Source: Vibrio pectenicida
GTDB taxonomy: Bacteria; Pseudomonadota; Gammaproteobacteria; Enterobacterales; Vibrionaceae
DNA length: 64,000 nt
Direction: 5' to 3'
Assembly: GCA_024347015.1 (NCBI GenBank)
Contig: AP024889.1
Location: 1,922,001 to 1,986,000 of the forward strand
In this document: in pieces, positions 1 through 9,202 of the stretch
How positions within the stretch are numbered: position 1 is the first letter of the stretch
Layout of the letters: each line of letters opens with the position of its first letter
Program-made: the position numbers and the translations under genes
The notes under the pieces: model-generated
Database searches by the model: none
Told to the model about the DNA's origin: nothing
The model's input: only the letters and a program-made list of their open reading frames with translations

Positions 1-615
1 TCTGAAAAAACCACTAATGACCCAATGTCAGTCGTAGACTGGGTCAATATGTTTGCCTTTGCTGTTAACGAAGAAAATGCAGCAGGTGGTCGTGTCGTCA
101 CAGCCCCAACCAATGGTGCATGTGGTATTATTCCATCAGTACTCGCCTACTACGATAAATTCATTCAGACCGTCACTGAAAAAGATTACCTTCGTTACTT
201 TGCTGCTTCCGGTGCTATTGGTGGGCTTTACAAGCGGAATGCTTCAATATCGGGTGCTGAGGTAGGCTGTCAAGGTGAAGTCGGCGTTGCATGCTCTATG
301 GCAGCAGCAGGCTTAGCTGAACTTATGGGTGCTAGCCCAGAACAAGTGTGTATGGCAGCAGAAATCGCAATGGAGCACAATTTAGGCTTAACGTGTGATC
401 CAGTTGCAGGTCAAGTTCAGGTACCTTGTATTGAACGTAATGGCATCGCAGCAGTTAAAGCTATTAATTCAACACGAATGGCATTGCGTCGCTCTTCAGC
501 ACCTACAGTATCTTTAGATAAAGTCATAGAAACTATGCTTGAAACAGGTAAAGACATGAATGCTAAATACCGCGAGACATCGCAAGGTGGCTTAGCCGTA
601 AAAGTTATTTGTTAA
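1..615 (+). CDS. sdaA: L-serine ammonia-lyase (serine deaminase), 3' part only
   Basis: Converts L-serine to pyruvate and ammonia with an oxygen-sensitive [4Fe-4S] cluster. The gene is already open at base 1, so only the C-terminal 204 residues are visible. They contain the substrate-binding APTNGACG block and three cysteines in the positions of the cluster ligands (GCQGEVG, then LTCDPVAG and VQVPC). The end [14 protein letters not shown] matches the C-terminus of single-chain SdaA/SdaB enzymes. sdaA and sdaB cannot be told apart from this part. A strong hairpin follows the stop, and the next gene is convergent. Confidence 0.93.
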   Translation, partial: SEKTTNDPMSVVDWVNMFAFAVNEENAAGGRVVTAPTNGACGIIPSVLAYYDKFIQTVTEKDYLRYFAASGAIGGLYKRNASISGAEVGCQGEVGVACSMAAAGLAELMGASPEQVCMAAEIAMEHNLGLTCDPVAGQVQVPCIERNGIAAVKAINSTRMALRRSSAPTVSLDKVIETMLETGKDMNAKYRETSQGGLAVKVIC

Positions 616-635
616 AACACTTCCACCAATAATAT

Positions 636-676
636 GAATGAGGCGGTAGCTACTTGAAACAGCCTCATTCTTTCTC
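636..676 (+). terminator. Terminator of the serine deaminase gene
   Basis: Perfect 9-bp stem (636-644 with 662-670, gaatgaggc/gcctcattc) followed by tttctc. It starts 21 bases after the stop codon. Confidence 0.7.
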
Positions 677-800
677 AATCCTAGCCTTCACTCCATAATA
701 GCGAATGTTTAACAGCCGCTAACCTCTACTTTTACGTAACATTTACAGCCACCAGAAGGCTAATACTATTATTAAGCGATGGTATTGCTATTGAAACAAA

Positions 801-830
801 GGTATTAAAAAGACCTCTATCTAGAGGCCT
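801..830 (-). terminator. Terminator of the TyrP-like permease gene
   Basis: Read on the minus strand, a CCTCT/AGAGG stem (814-818 with 823-827) is followed at once by TCTTTTTAATA. It lies about 25 bases after the stop of the permease gene. Confidence 0.65.
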
Positions 831-854
831 AGGTTTACTTAATAATGTACAACG

Positions 855-2009
855 CTAGATAAATTGTGATGCAATTAAAAATAAACCAAATCCTAATGAA
901 AATAGTAACATAGTGCTACCACCCTCAGCCTGATATCGCTTCGGTTCAGCACCTCTTTGGCGAATCACATAAACCATAGCTACAGGGACAAATACCGCCA
1001 AGAATACCAATATAATCCCCGCATAGCTGAGTACAGCAAGGAACTTATCTGCTGCCAAAAGCGCACCTATTAAAGGCAAGATAAAGGTAAGTACGTAAGT
1101 AACCATCTTATTTTGACCAAACATATCTCTATTTTGGTTATATAGGGACATCGCGACTCCGAAAAATGATGTCAAAAGTGCAAGCCCCGTAAAGATTGAG
1201 AGAATTGTCCCAATCCACTTAGAATGGTCTTCAAAAACAAGGATAAGCTCAGATACATTTGAAAACTGGCCTAATTGCTCTGGTTTCAAATTGCCAACTA
1301 CTGCAAATAACCAACATAGATAACATATCAGCGGAATAACAGAGCCAATAATAACCATGTTTCTCAGTTGGGTGTCATTTGCTTCATGGTTGTATGCCAC
1401 CAGCGAAGGGATCACCACCATAAAGCCGAAACTTGTAAAAAGAACAGCGCTGGTTTTAATTAACTCTATCTTGTCACTACTAATAATCTGAGTAATGTTA
1501 GCAAATCTAAAGTCTGGAAATAATATTAGCAAACTCACCGCTAGACTTACGATCATAATAAAGAACAATACACGATTAAGCTTATCGACAGCCCCTGTAC
1601 CACAAGCAATTATAATCCCTGAAACTAAAGTAAAAACGACTTGGCTGTGTTGAGCAGATATACCAAGCCCAATCATCGAGCTTAACTGGTCAAGTAAATC
1701 CGCGGCACCAAGAATATACGCCATTAACAAACAAATAAGTAGAGCATATAAAAGTAGGTTAGTGACAACTTGGCCAAACTTGCCCAGCGTCTGTCTAGCA
1801 ATAGAGTTAAGTCCTAATCCACCTCCAGTCTTTAACGTCGCCTCAAGTAACAACAAAGCCGCGTAAGTTGTTCCAAAGCAAATAAAAGTCATTAGTAAAG
1901 TGCCATACCAAAGTCCAAATTGGGCTAGGACCATAGGAATTGCAAGCATACCAGCACCCAATGCAGTACCAGAGATTATCAGGGAGCTCCCTAAAAGTTT
2001 AGTATTCAT
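855..2009 (-). CDS. tyrP: Aromatic amino acid permease, TyrP/Mtr (HAAAP) family
   Basis: Inner-membrane proton symporter for an aromatic amino acid. The 384 residues are almost wholly hydrophobic, with about 11 membrane segments. The N-terminus has the family signature SGTALGAGMLAIP and the centre has FTSFGFMVVIPSLVAYN, both matching TyrP/Mtr/TnaB rather than the serine carriers (SdaC) sometimes found beside serine deaminase. Tyrosine is the most likely substrate by resemblance to E. coli TyrP, but tryptophan or phenylalanine is not excluded. It has a long upstream region with a candidate Tyr/Phe-rich leader ORF and a hairpin, suggesting supply-dependent control (inference). Confidence 0.85.
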   Translation of the reverse strand: MNTKLLGSSLIISGTALGAGMLAIPMVLAQFGLWYGTLLMTFICFGTTYAALLLLEATLKTGGGLGLNSIARQTLGKFGQVVTNLLLYALLICLLMAYILGAADLLDQLSSMIGLGISAQHSQVVFTLVSGIIIACGTGAVDKLNRVLFFIMIVSLAVSLLILFPDFRFANITQIISSDKIELIKTSAVLFTSFGFMVVIPSLVAYNHEANDTQLRNMVIIGSVIPLICYLCWLFAVVGNLKPEQLGQFSNVSELILVFEDHSKWIGTILSIFTGLALLTSFFGVAMSLYNQNRDMFGQNKMVTYVLTFILPLIGALLAADKFLAVLSYAGIILVFLAVFVPVAMVYVIRQRGAEPKRYQAEGGSTMLLFSLGFGLFLIASQFI

Positions 2010-2047
2010 AAGTTTCGTATCTAGTTATTGTAAAAGAAGGAAATAAT

Positions 2048-2062
2048 GCGCTTGCCTAGCGC
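2048..2062 (-). promoter_or_regulatory. Short hairpin between leader ORF and tyrP
   Basis: GCGCT/AGCGC stem with a 5-base loop lies 12 bases after the candidate leader stop codon and just ahead of the permease start. The transcript continues into ATTATTTCCTTCTTTT. The stem is short, so the claim that it attenuates is only a suggestion. Confidence 0.3.
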
Positions 2063-2074
2063 GATGGCTAACAA

Positions 2075-2209
2075 TCAGAAGCGAAACAAATAGCGAGCTT
2101 TAGAGTAGAAATACGATGAAGAAAAATGAAGTGGGCCAAGTACTTTAAGCCAAGTGTGCGGTGAGCCTTCAGTAGGCTCTATAATTGGGGTTGTAATTTT
2201 TAAGATCAT
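2075..2209 (-). CDS. Candidate 44-residue Tyr/Phe-rich leader peptide
   Basis: ATG at 2209 is preceded by GGA seven bases upstream; the frame ends with TGA at 2075, 65 bases before the tyrP start. The last 17 residues before the stop, HFSSSYFYSKARYLFRF, hold three Tyr and five Phe. A 6-bp hairpin (2163-2168 with 2174-2179) lies inside the ORF and another at 2048-2062 follows it. Placement ahead of an aromatic permease and the clustered cognate codons are what a ribosome-sensing leader would show. I recognise no family, and chance cannot be excluded for so short an ORF. Confidence 0.35.
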   Translation of the reverse strand: MILKITTPIIEPTEGSPHTWLKVLGPLHFSSSYFYSKARYLFRF

Positions 2210-2377
2210 GTAAGAATCCGACGTGAACAAACAATCCTTTGGTTAATACCGTATTCCTTCTACGGCCTTCCAAACAGGTATGAAGGAAGTAACCATCTTA
2301 ATCATTAGCAGTCAGATTGCAACGCTCACAACTAAAAAATGACACATATTGATCCAATAAAACATACTAAATGCTGA

Positions 2378-3016
2378 TTACTCGGTCTGCGGTGTCTCTT
2401 CCAAAATGATCTTCCCTTTGAGTTGAGAACCAGCATCCTTAATAATATTAATTGGCGACATTATCACACCTTTAACTGCGCCTGACGTTGCCTGCTCAGC
2501 AAGCTGTTGGCTTTGCTCAACAATTTCATCAGCTTTCGCTAACATCAAAGGTATATCACTACGCAAGTTAGTGCTTTCTTTTACCAACATTGGGATTGTA
2601 GTCTGTCTGTAACCTTCACTCTCCACCAAAACAAAAGGAACCACATCCCTACGATAACTTGCCGCCTCACTCATAACAGTAGGAAATACATCTAAGCGAT
2701 AACGAGCCAATTCTTCTAACGCGGCTGGCAACTTAGCGTCTATAGATGCCGCTGTGTAGTTTACAGCAACAACACTTTTAGAAACCTCATCAATACTTCT
2801 TACTACATCAGGCACCAATTGCTCAGTCGCTTTGATAACTTTTAGCCATTCGTCTACCTGTAAGATTTTCGCTAATGACTCAATATCCGCTATCATCTCA
2901 GGGTAGGTTTCAACAATACCACTCACCTTATTCGTCATTTGATGAATGGTATAACCTAGATAAAAAATCGACAAGGCTAAAACGAATTGTACTATCGTTG
3001 CGATACGTGCAGGCAT
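2378..3016 (-). CDS. Membrane-anchored protein with a 16-residue repeat, function unknown
   Basis: 212 residues. One membrane segment near residues 7-26 (IVQFVLALSIFYLGYTI) is followed by a mostly helical, probably periplasmic domain. Between about residues 105 and 160 a unit of about 16 residues is repeated with the pattern YRxDVxPxVxxEsxx; four copies can be seen (YRLDVFP, YRRDVVP, YRQTTIP, LRSDIPL). The C-terminus is charged and amphipathic. It lies 90 bases downstream of queD on the same strand and may share its transcript. No enzyme motif is visible and I do not recognise the family. Confidence 0.75.
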   Translation of the reverse strand: MPARIATIVQFVLALSIFYLGYTIHQMTNKVSGIVETYPEMIADIESLAKILQVDEWLKVIKATEQLVPDVVRSIDEVSKSVVAVNYTAASIDAKLPAALEELARYRLDVFPTVMSEAASYRRDVVPFVLVESEGYRQTTIPMLVKESTNLRSDIPLMLAKADEIVEQSQQLAEQATSGAVKGVIMSPINIIKDAGSQLKGKIILEETPQTE

Positions 3017-3106
3017 GTTTTTCTCCCTAATTCAAGCGAGGACTTAATCGATATAAACGTACATTGAGAGCGAGAAAGCGAAACTTTAGGCTTCGTCTTA
3101 ACTATG

Positions 3107-3469
3107 TTAGCCGCCTGCGTATATGCATCCTGCGGTGCAGGTCTCTTTGATTTCAACTTTACTGAGAAGCGGTAATGTCGGTTTTAACTTTAGCCATATC
3201 CACCTTGCTAACACTTCACTAGTTGGATTTTCCAACCCTTCGATATCATTCAAATAGTAATGGTCAAGCTGCTCATATATAGGCTTAAATGCAGCTTTAA
3301 GCTCTGCGAAATCAATCAACCATCCCGTATGTGGGTCAACCTCGCCTTCTACGTATAGACGAACTAAAAAAGAGTGGCCATGTAAGCGGCCACACTTATG
3401 CCCTTCCGGAACATTCGGAAGGTGGTGCGCCGCCTCAAACATAAACTCTTTGTATAATTCAGTTTTCAT
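3107..3469 (-). CDS. queD: 6-carboxy-5,6,7,8-tetrahydropterin synthase QueD
   Basis: Second step of queuosine/7-deazaguanine synthesis, converting dihydroneopterin triphosphate to 6-carboxytetrahydropterin. The 120-residue length is that of the family. The zinc histidines are H15, H30 and H32 and the catalytic cysteine is C26 ([11 protein letters not shown]). The C-terminal [13 protein letters not shown] is the QueD ending. The sequence is close to remembered E. coli QueD throughout. Its upstream region was checked for a preQ1 riboswitch and none was seen. Confidence 0.93.
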   Translation of the reverse strand: MKTELYKEFMFEAAHHLPNVPEGHKCGRLHGHSFLVRLYVEGEVDPHTGWLIDFAELKAAFKPIYEQLDHYYLNDIEGLENPTSEVLARWIWLKLKPTLPLLSKVEIKETCTAGCIYAGG

Positions 3470-3774
3470 TTTGGTTCTCGGGCATTAAAAAAGACACGCA
3501 ATACTAAGGAAATAGTATAGTAGTGACAAGTTTCACTGGCATATTTATGGGATTATTTCTTCAATAATGATTGCTCAAACTCCAACATATATTAAAGAGT
3601 TGAAGTAATTTATGCGTTTTTTACTTCACTTACGACGAATAAAGGTTGAAGCCTCGAAATTGAAAGGTAATATGTCACTCTGAACATTTGCAATAAAGTG
3701 CCGCCTATTGTTTAACCACATTCGGCTTTCAAAGTACTGGATTGATTTTTTACTCAATGGAGAATATTTACAAC
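3470..3774. other. Divergent intergenic region queD/asnS
   Basis: 305 bases that must hold the promoters of queD (minus) and asnS (plus). No riboswitch, small gene or strong repeat was recognised. The asnS Shine-Dalgarno is ggag at 3759-3762. Confidence 0.5.
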
Positions 3775-5175
3775 ATGACTTACGCGCCTGTATCTGACGT
3801 ATTACGCGGTAAGCTGGCTGTTGGCAGTGAAGTGACTGTCCGTGGCTGGATTCGTTCGCGTCGTGATTCCAAAGCTGGGATCTCTTTTCTTGCCATTTAC
3901 GACGGCTCTTGTTTCGACCCGATTCAGGCCGTGGTCCCTAGTAATATAAATAATTATACCGAAGAAGTCCTAAAGCTGACCACTGGGTGCTCAGTTGAAG
4001 TAACAGGAACGATTACCGAATCTCCAGCAAAAGGGCAAGATTTTGAACTTGCCGCAACAGCAGTAAAAATTGTTGGCTGGGTAGAGGATGCTGATACCTA
4101 CCCAATGGCCAAAACTCGTCACTCAATAGAATATTTGCGTGAAGTGGCACATCTGCGTCCACGTACCAATGTCATCGGTGCTGTTGCTCGTGTACGTAAC
4201 TGCCTTTCTCAAGCGATACACCGCTTTTATCATGAACAAGGTTACTACTGGGTTTCTGCTCCTCTTATCACTTCCTCAGATGCAGAAGGAGCGGGTGAAA
4301 TGTTCCGTATTTCTACCCTCGATATGGAAAATCTCCCTCGTACTGAAGAAGGTAAAGTAGACTATAACGAAGACTTCTTCGGCAAAGAGACTTTTTTAAC
4401 CGTATCTGGTCAACTCAATGCTGAAGCCTATGCTTGTGCACTGAGCAAAGTGTACACATTCGGTCCCACCTTCCGAGCAGAAAACTCGAACACCAGTCGT
4501 CACCTTGCTGAATTTTGGATGGTTGAACCGGAAGTAGCATTTGCGGATCTTGATGATATCGCCAATCTTTCAGAAAGTATGCTGAAATACGTATTTAAAG
4601 CCGTACTAGAAGAACGTCGAGATGATCTTGAATTCTTTGCACAACGTATCGATAAGGAAGCAATAACTCGTCTAGAGGCCTTTGTTGAATCTGACTTTGC
4701 ACAAGTAGACTACACTGATGCGATTCAAATCCTTTTAGACTCAGACCGTCATTTTGAGTTTCCTGTTGAATGGGGCATAGATATGTCTTCCGAGCACGAA
4801 CGTTATTTAGCAGAAGAGCACTTTAAAGCGCCTGTTATAGTGAAAAACTATCCAAAAGATATCAAAGCTTTCTACATGCGTTTAAACGAAGATGGAAAAA
4901 CAGTAGCGGCTATGGATGTACTCGCTCCTGGCATTGGCGAAATTATTGGAGGTTCGCAACGTGAAGAGCGTCTGGAAGTTCTAGACTCCCGCATGCGTGA
5001 CATGGGAATCGATCCAGAGCATATGGGCTGGTATCGTGATTTGCGCCGTTACGGGACAGTACCTCATGCTGGTTTTGGTTTAGGCTTTGAACGTTTAGTG
5101 TCCTATGTAACGGGTATGGGGAATGTTCGCGATGTTATTCCGTTCCCGCGTACACCACGTTCTGCAAGCTTCTAA
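3775..5175 (+). CDS. asnS: Asparaginyl-tRNA synthetase
   Basis: Class IIb aminoacyl-tRNA synthetase charging tRNA-Asn. An N-terminal OB-fold anticodon domain ([16 protein letters not shown]) is followed by the class II core, with motif 2 ([19 protein letters not shown]) and motif 3 ([10 protein letters not shown]). I place the start at 3775 ([10 protein letters not shown]), which gives 466 residues as in E. coli and matches other Vibrio AsnS proteins; the frame is open upstream to 3742 but adds an unconserved leader. A strong bidirectional terminator follows. Confidence 0.97.
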   Translation: MTYAPVSDVLRGKLAVGSEVTVRGWIRSRRDSKAGISFLAIYDGSCFDPIQAVVPSNINNYTEEVLKLTTGCSVEVTGTITESPAKGQDFELAATAVKIVGWVEDADTYPMAKTRHSIEYLREVAHLRPRTNVIGAVARVRNCLSQAIHRFYHEQGYYWVSAPLITSSDAEGAGEMFRISTLDMENLPRTEEGKVDYNEDFFGKETFLTVSGQLNAEAYACALSKVYTFGPTFRAENSNTSRHLAEFWMVEPEVAFADLDDIANLSESMLKYVFKAVLEERRDDLEFFAQRIDKEAITRLEAFVESDFAQVDYTDAIQILLDSDRHFEFPVEWGIDMSSEHERYLAEEHFKAPVIVKNYPKDIKAFYMRLNEDGKTVAAMDVLAPGIGEIIGGSQREERLEVLDSRMRDMGIDPEHMGWYRDLRRYGTVPHAGFGLGFERLVSYVTGMGNVRDVIPFPRTPRSASF

Positions 5176-5194
5176 ATAGCAGCTGATTTAAACG

Positions 5195-5220
5195 AAAAAA
5201 CCTCCCGCGGGAGGTTTTTT
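5195..5220. terminator. Bidirectional terminator asnS / convergent small gene
   Basis: Perfect palindrome aaaaaacctcccg/cgggaggtttttt (GC core flanked by A and T runs). It serves asnS on plus and the small minus-strand gene ending at 5265. Confidence 0.9.
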
Positions 5221-5264
5221 AACTCTTATAAAAGTACTCAGACGTAATTAAAGCCAAGAAGTTC

Positions 5265-5543
5265 TTATTTCACAGGCCTTACTATTGCAGCATCATGTGA
5301 AATACGCTCCGTCCACAGTTGCAACCGATGATCAAACTTAGCTTCAGCATGATCATGATCCAGTGCTCCAACTTGCTTGCGGGCAAAACCACCTAGATAC
5401 CATTCGAGTACATAATTTTCACTTGCTCCTTTCGCAAAGAAAGGATCATAAGAGGATTTAGCGGCTAATACTTCTCCTGCGTAGTAATAAACTTCCTTAT
5501 CCAAAAGCCGACCTGTTCTGCTTTTTTTTGTAATCTTTAACAT
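5265..5543 (-). CDS. Small conserved-looking protein of unknown function
   Basis: 92 residues, soluble, with several aromatic residues (VYYYAGEV, YVLEWYLGGF) and a His/Asp-rich stretch (LDHDHAEAKFDHR). No signal peptide or membrane segment. It is a single gene, convergent to asnS and sharing its terminator. I do not recognise the family. The composition looks like a real protein: balanced charge and no low-complexity run. Confidence 0.6.
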   Translation of the reverse strand: MLKITKKSRTGRLLDKEVYYYAGEVLAAKSSYDPFFAKGASENYVLEWYLGGFARKQVGALDHDHAEAKFDHRLQLWTERISHDAAIVRPVK

Positions 5544-6226
5544 TATGCTTCTTACATTAATACAAGCTACGTTTAAGCGCAGCCTCGGTTAATTTAGATA
5601 GATAATTCATTACGCGTTAAACAAGATTCACATCAGCACTATTCCAACTTCAATAGTGACATTTACCGATTAAAACTAGGAGAGGTGTCTGCGTTGAGCG
5701 GTAGAATGTTTAACCTTAGTGAGCCAAAAGCTAACACTGTTAATATAAAGTTACAATTAATAAAATAAAATAAAATAAATGTTCAGAAAAGATCATAACC
5801 TCAATTTATATGTCACCTATAGAATATATGCATAGATAACATATAAATAGAACAATGGATCTACAAACAATACTGCGTCCAATTAGCCTTAGTTAAACAT
5901 CAGCCAATAGAATATTGAGAGCCCATGACAGGCCAAACTTCTTACTTTATGTGTTGATTTTCAGAGTCGACTTGGGTAGTTGCTTGTAACTGGGCATGCT
6001 CCCCTCACCATGTTAAATCAACTCATTTAATCATATGATTTTGTAGATATTCATCATAAAAAGCCAAGTATCATTCCATTGACTAGCATTATAATTTACA
6101 TATATAGATTAAAATCTATATGCAATATGCTTAGTCTTACGGATTGGCCTCTACAGTCTGAAATAAATCATCATAACTACAGGTCATATATAAACAGGGG
6201 TTCTACGAGTACCCCTAACCGGATAC
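5544..6226. other. Long AT-rich gene-free region upstream of HD-GYP gene
   Basis: About 680 bases without a convincing ORF. A 9-bp inverted repeat (atatagatt/aatctatat, 6102-6121) and a possible promoter (TTGACT at 6079-6084, TATAGA at 6103-6108, spacing 18) lie about 120 bases before the HD-GYP gene. An aggggt/acccct hairpin at 6196-6216 lies just before its start. No tRNA or riboswitch was recognised; an sRNA could be hidden here. Confidence 0.4.
6196..6216 (+). promoter_or_regulatory. Hairpin in the 5' leader of the HD-GYP gene
   Basis: aggggt (6196-6201) pairs with acccct (6211-6216). It ends 10 bases before the first ATG of the HD-GYP frame (6227) and 34 before the preferred start at 6251. 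There is no U-tract, so it is not a standard terminator. Confidence 0.35.
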
Positions 6227-6250
6227 ATGGCAGAAATAAAAGGGCTGAGT

Positions 6251-7744
6251 ATGGTAAATTCAAACTATGATGCACAACTAACATTTAAGTTATATGCTAT
6301 CGCCGCAGTTATCTTCGCACTCTACGGTGGCAGAGTTTGCCCCTTTTTAGAAACACTCACTCCAGGTGAAATTTTTTTGCACATCGGAGTAACTTTCTCA
6401 CTACTTTTACTCGTCAGGCATTTGTTATTAAAAGACCATCCACTGATAAATCAGCAGCGGCAAGCAAAACTCGACTCTACCTTGTTTTTTATGGCGAGTA
6501 TACCTCTCGCCCTATTCTACAACGTTTATTATAACTTTGGCTTAGAGAGTAATGTTAAGGTGTTATTCGGCATGACATTATTTGGTTTTTTATCAGGCTT
6601 GATTCTTCAATTATCTTCTAAAATCCAACGTTTTGGTTATGATAAAGAGCACAATTATTTCGAGCTAAGCGGAGAGCGTCAATCTATCGTTAATCAAATG
6701 ACGGTTATGATATGTATGCTGTTAATTACATTGACTATTTTATTAAGTATGGTTGCGGTAAAAGATATCTTTTGGCTAGAGCACAACCCTGAGCGTTTAC
6801 TTGATGGTAGTGGAGCTACCAGTGTACTAAAAGAATTTTTGTACATCTCACTTGTGACCGGATGTTACGTTGTAACCATACTTCTACTTTGGGCTAAGTT
6901 AGTGCGTAAGGTTCTTTTGTCTCAGGAATCTTCTTTATTAGAAGTGACACAAGGTAACATAGCAAAACGTTTGCCTATTTTTGAGCACGATGAACTTGGT
7001 GCAATGGCCTCTTTAACAAACCAAATGCTCGATAGTTTGCAATCGAGCCAAGATGAAGTAAAAACAACCCGAGATGTCGCTATTGTTTCATTATCTGCAT
7101 TAGCAGAATCCCGTGATAACGAAACGGGAGCTCATATTATGCGAACTCAAGAGTATGTTAGAGCACTCGCAACTTATCTAAGCCAATTCGAGCAATATAA
7201 AAAGTTGCTAACACCAAGTTATATAGAACTTCTCTATAAATCAGCCCCCTTACATGATGTAGGAAAAGTTGGTATACCAGATAACATTCTTCTTAAACCT
7301 GGTAAATTAACAGAGGAAGAATTTGAGGTGATGAAACGCCACCCGGAAATAGGGTCAAACGCACTTTCCATTGCCGAGAAACATCTGGGTAGTAATTCAT
7401 TCTTGCGTCTTGCTAAAGAAATCTCTCTCACTCACCACGAAAAATGGGATGGTAGTGGTTATCCGAAAGCGCTTGTCGGCGAAGATATACCTTTATCTGG
7501 TCGATTAATGGCTATTGCTGATGTCTACGATGCCCTAATTTGCGAGCGTGTTTATAAAAAAGCGTTCTCTCATGAAAAAGCCAAAGCCATCATTCTAGAA
7601 GGTCACGGGACTCACTTTGACCCCAAAGTGGTCGATGCATTTTTGGCCATTGAGCAGGAGTTCATCGATATTGCTGAAAAATATCGCCGCCTTGAGAGAG
7701 AAGAAAATGCTCAAGCCGAGGAAGAGTTGCAAGCCCAAGCTTAA
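6251..7744 (+). CDS. Membrane HD-GYP domain protein, probable cyclic-di-GMP phosphodiesterase
   Basis: Hydrolyses cyclic-di-GMP if active. The N-terminal half has several hydrophobic segments (about residues 8-25, 35-52, 75-95, 100-120, 150-170 and 195-215) with no recognised sensory domain. A HAMP-like linker (LLEVTQGNIAKRLPIFEHDELGAM, shown here only by its ends LLEV and ELGAM) leads to an HD-GYP domain. Metal and GYP motifs are intact: TGAHIMR, the HD pair in APLHDVGKVGIPD, HHEKWDGSGYP and ADVYDAL. I prefer the ATG at 6251 (497 residues) because aaaaggg precedes it; an in-frame ATG at 6227 lacks a clear ribosome site. The same gene sits near asnS and aspC in Vibrio cholerae as I remember it. 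Confidence 0.88.
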   Translation: MVNSNYDAQLTFKLYAIAAVIFALYGGRVCPFLETLTPGEIFLHIGVTFSLLLLVRHLLLKDHPLINQQRQAKLDSTLFFMASIPLALFYNVYYNFGLESNVKVLFGMTLFGFLSGLILQLSSKIQRFGYDKEHNYFELSGERQSIVNQMTVMICMLLITLTILLSMVAVKDIFWLEHNPERLLDGSGATSVLKEFLYISLVTGCYVVTILLLWAKLVRKVLLSQESSLLEVTQGNIAKRLPIFEHDELGAMASLTNQMLDSLQSSQDEVKTTRDVAIVSLSALAESRDNETGAHIMRTQEYVRALATYLSQFEQYKKLLTPSYIELLYKSAPLHDVGKVGIPDNILLKPGKLTEEEFEVMKRHPEIGSNALSIAEKHLGSNSFLRLAKEISLTHHEKWDGSGYPKALVGEDIPLSGRLMAIADVYDALICERVYKKAFSHEKAKAIILEGHGTHFDPKVVDAFLAIEQEFIDIAEKYRRLEREENAQAEEELQAQA

Positions 7745-7939
7745 GTTATAGGCATACATAGTATTCTCTGCTCTAAATTCTGAAGATATATTTTGTTATA
7801 CGTAAAGTGACGGTTTATCAAAATAAGTTCACCGAATTATGCATTTTATTGCCTGTCAATGTTGTCTCCACAAGCCTAGATAAGGTATAAATAAGTACAA
7901 TATTTATATCTCCTCCTTCGATTAACACGGATGACAATT

Positions 7940-9130
7940 ATGTTTGAAAAAGTCACTACTGCACCCGCCGATCCTATTCTTGGCCTGACAGAAGAATTCA
8001 AAAAAGATCCTCGCACAGACAAAATAAATCTTGGTGTAGGCATTTACAAAAATGAGCAAGGTCAAACCCCTGTACTAGCAACTGTAAAAAAAGCGGAAGC
8101 CGCTCTGATTGAAAGTGAAAAAACCAAATCATACCTCACTATCGAAGGCACTGCGGAGTATGGCTTAGCCGTACAAAAGATTTTATTTGGTGCTAATGCT
8201 GACATAGTAAAAAATAAATTGGCCAAAACAGCTCAAGCCCCAGGTGGCACTGGTGCTCTACGTGTTGCTGCCGAGTTCATTAAACGTCAGCTAGGAGATG
8301 TTAAAGTTTGGATTAGTAATCCTACTTGGGCTAATCACAACAGTGTTTTTGCTGCTGCTGGTTTAGAGACTGCTCAATATAGCTATTACGATGCACAAAC
8401 AAAAAACAAAGACTTCGCAGGGATGTTAGCAGATCTTGAACGCGCTGATAAAGGCGATATTGTTCTTTTACATGGCTGCTGCCATAACCCTACCGGTATT
8501 GATCCTACGACAGCGGAATGGGAAACACTTGCAAAACTAGTTGCATCAAAGCAGCTCTTAGCGCTATTTGACTTTGCCTATCAAGGCTTTGCAAAAGGTG
8601 TGGAAGAAGATGCCTCTGGCTTACGCCTCTTCTCTCAGCATAACAAAGAGATTCTAGTTGCAAGTTCATTCTCAAAGAATTTCGGACTTTATAATGAACG
8701 GGTTGGTGCCTTTACTCTGGTTGCAGAATCAGAACAAACGGCAACGACAGCCTTCTCTCAAGTCAAAGCGATCATACGTTCAATCTATTCTAATCCTCCC
8801 GCTCACGGTAGTGCAATCGTTACACACATTCTTAACAATGTGCAACTGCGCAACGAGTGGGAAGCAGAAGTTAAAGAAATGCGCGACCGCATTCAAGACA
8901 TGCGTGCACTATTTGTGGCAACGCTCAAAGAGCAAGGTGTTAATGCTGATTTTAGCTTTATTGAGCGCCAAAATGGTATGTTCTCTTTCTCTGGCTTGAC
9001 AAAAGATCAGGTGACTCGCCTTAAAGATGAGTTTGGAATTTACATCGTCGGATCAGGTCGTATTAGTGTTGCTGGTATGACTCGTTCTAACATGCTTCCA
9101 CTTTGTAAAGCTTTAGCCGCTGTCCTTTAA
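7940..9130 (+). CDS. Aspartate/aromatic amino acid aminotransferase (class I)
   Basis: PLP enzyme exchanging amino groups between aspartate, tyrosine or phenylalanine and 2-oxoglutarate. Starting at MFEKVTTAP it has 396 residues, as AspC does, and the Schiff-base lysine falls at K246 in [23 protein letters not shown] and the N-terminal [12 protein letters not shown] block are conserved. AspC and TyrB types are hard to separate by eye; Vibrio annotations use either. The ATG at 7931 is possible, but 7940 has ggat at proper spacing and gives family length. It is a single gene with its own terminator. Confidence 0.93.
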   Translation: MFEKVTTAPADPILGLTEEFKKDPRTDKINLGVGIYKNEQGQTPVLATVKKAEAALIESEKTKSYLTIEGTAEYGLAVQKILFGANADIVKNKLAKTAQAPGGTGALRVAAEFIKRQLGDVKVWISNPTWANHNSVFAAAGLETAQYSYYDAQTKNKDFAGMLADLERADKGDIVLLHGCCHNPTGIDPTTAEWETLAKLVASKQLLALFDFAYQGFAKGVEEDASGLRLFSQHNKEILVASSFSKNFGLYNERVGAFTLVAESEQTATTAFSQVKAIIRSIYSNPPAHGSAIVTHILNNVQLRNEWEAEVKEMRDRIQDMRALFVATLKEQGVNADFSFIERQNGMFSFSGLTKDQVTRLKDEFGIYIVGSGRISVAGMTRSNMLPLCKALAAVL

Positions 9131-9140
9131 GTAAAGAATC

Positions 9141-9172
9141 GTAAAAGAGCCAGTTATCGCTGGCTCTCTTTT
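9141..9172. terminator. Bidirectional terminator between aminotransferase and OMP gene
   Basis: 8-bp stem agagccag/ctggctct (9146-9153 with 9160-9167), flanked by aaaa upstream and cttttc downstream, between convergent genes. Confidence 0.8.
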
Positions 9173-9202
9173 CATAGTTAAAGCGATAAAAATATTCATC
9201 AA

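Noticed and set aside
2284..2346. 20-codon plus-strand ORF starting MKEVTILIISS
   Set aside because: Too short, no gene follows on its strand, and the permease leader region explains the interval better.
3470..3560. Possible preQ1 riboswitch upstream of queD
   Set aside because: The preQ1 aptamer consensus is not present on the minus strand here.
6079..6270. 63-codon plus-strand ORF before the HD-GYP gene
   Set aside because: It crosses the likely promoter and hairpin, overlaps the true gene in another frame and has no ribosome site or recognisable composition.
7790..7820. Possible TyrR box ahead of the aminotransferase (cgtaaagtgacggtttatc)
   Set aside because: The half-sites are out of register with TGTAAA-N6-TTTACA and the outer bases do not match.
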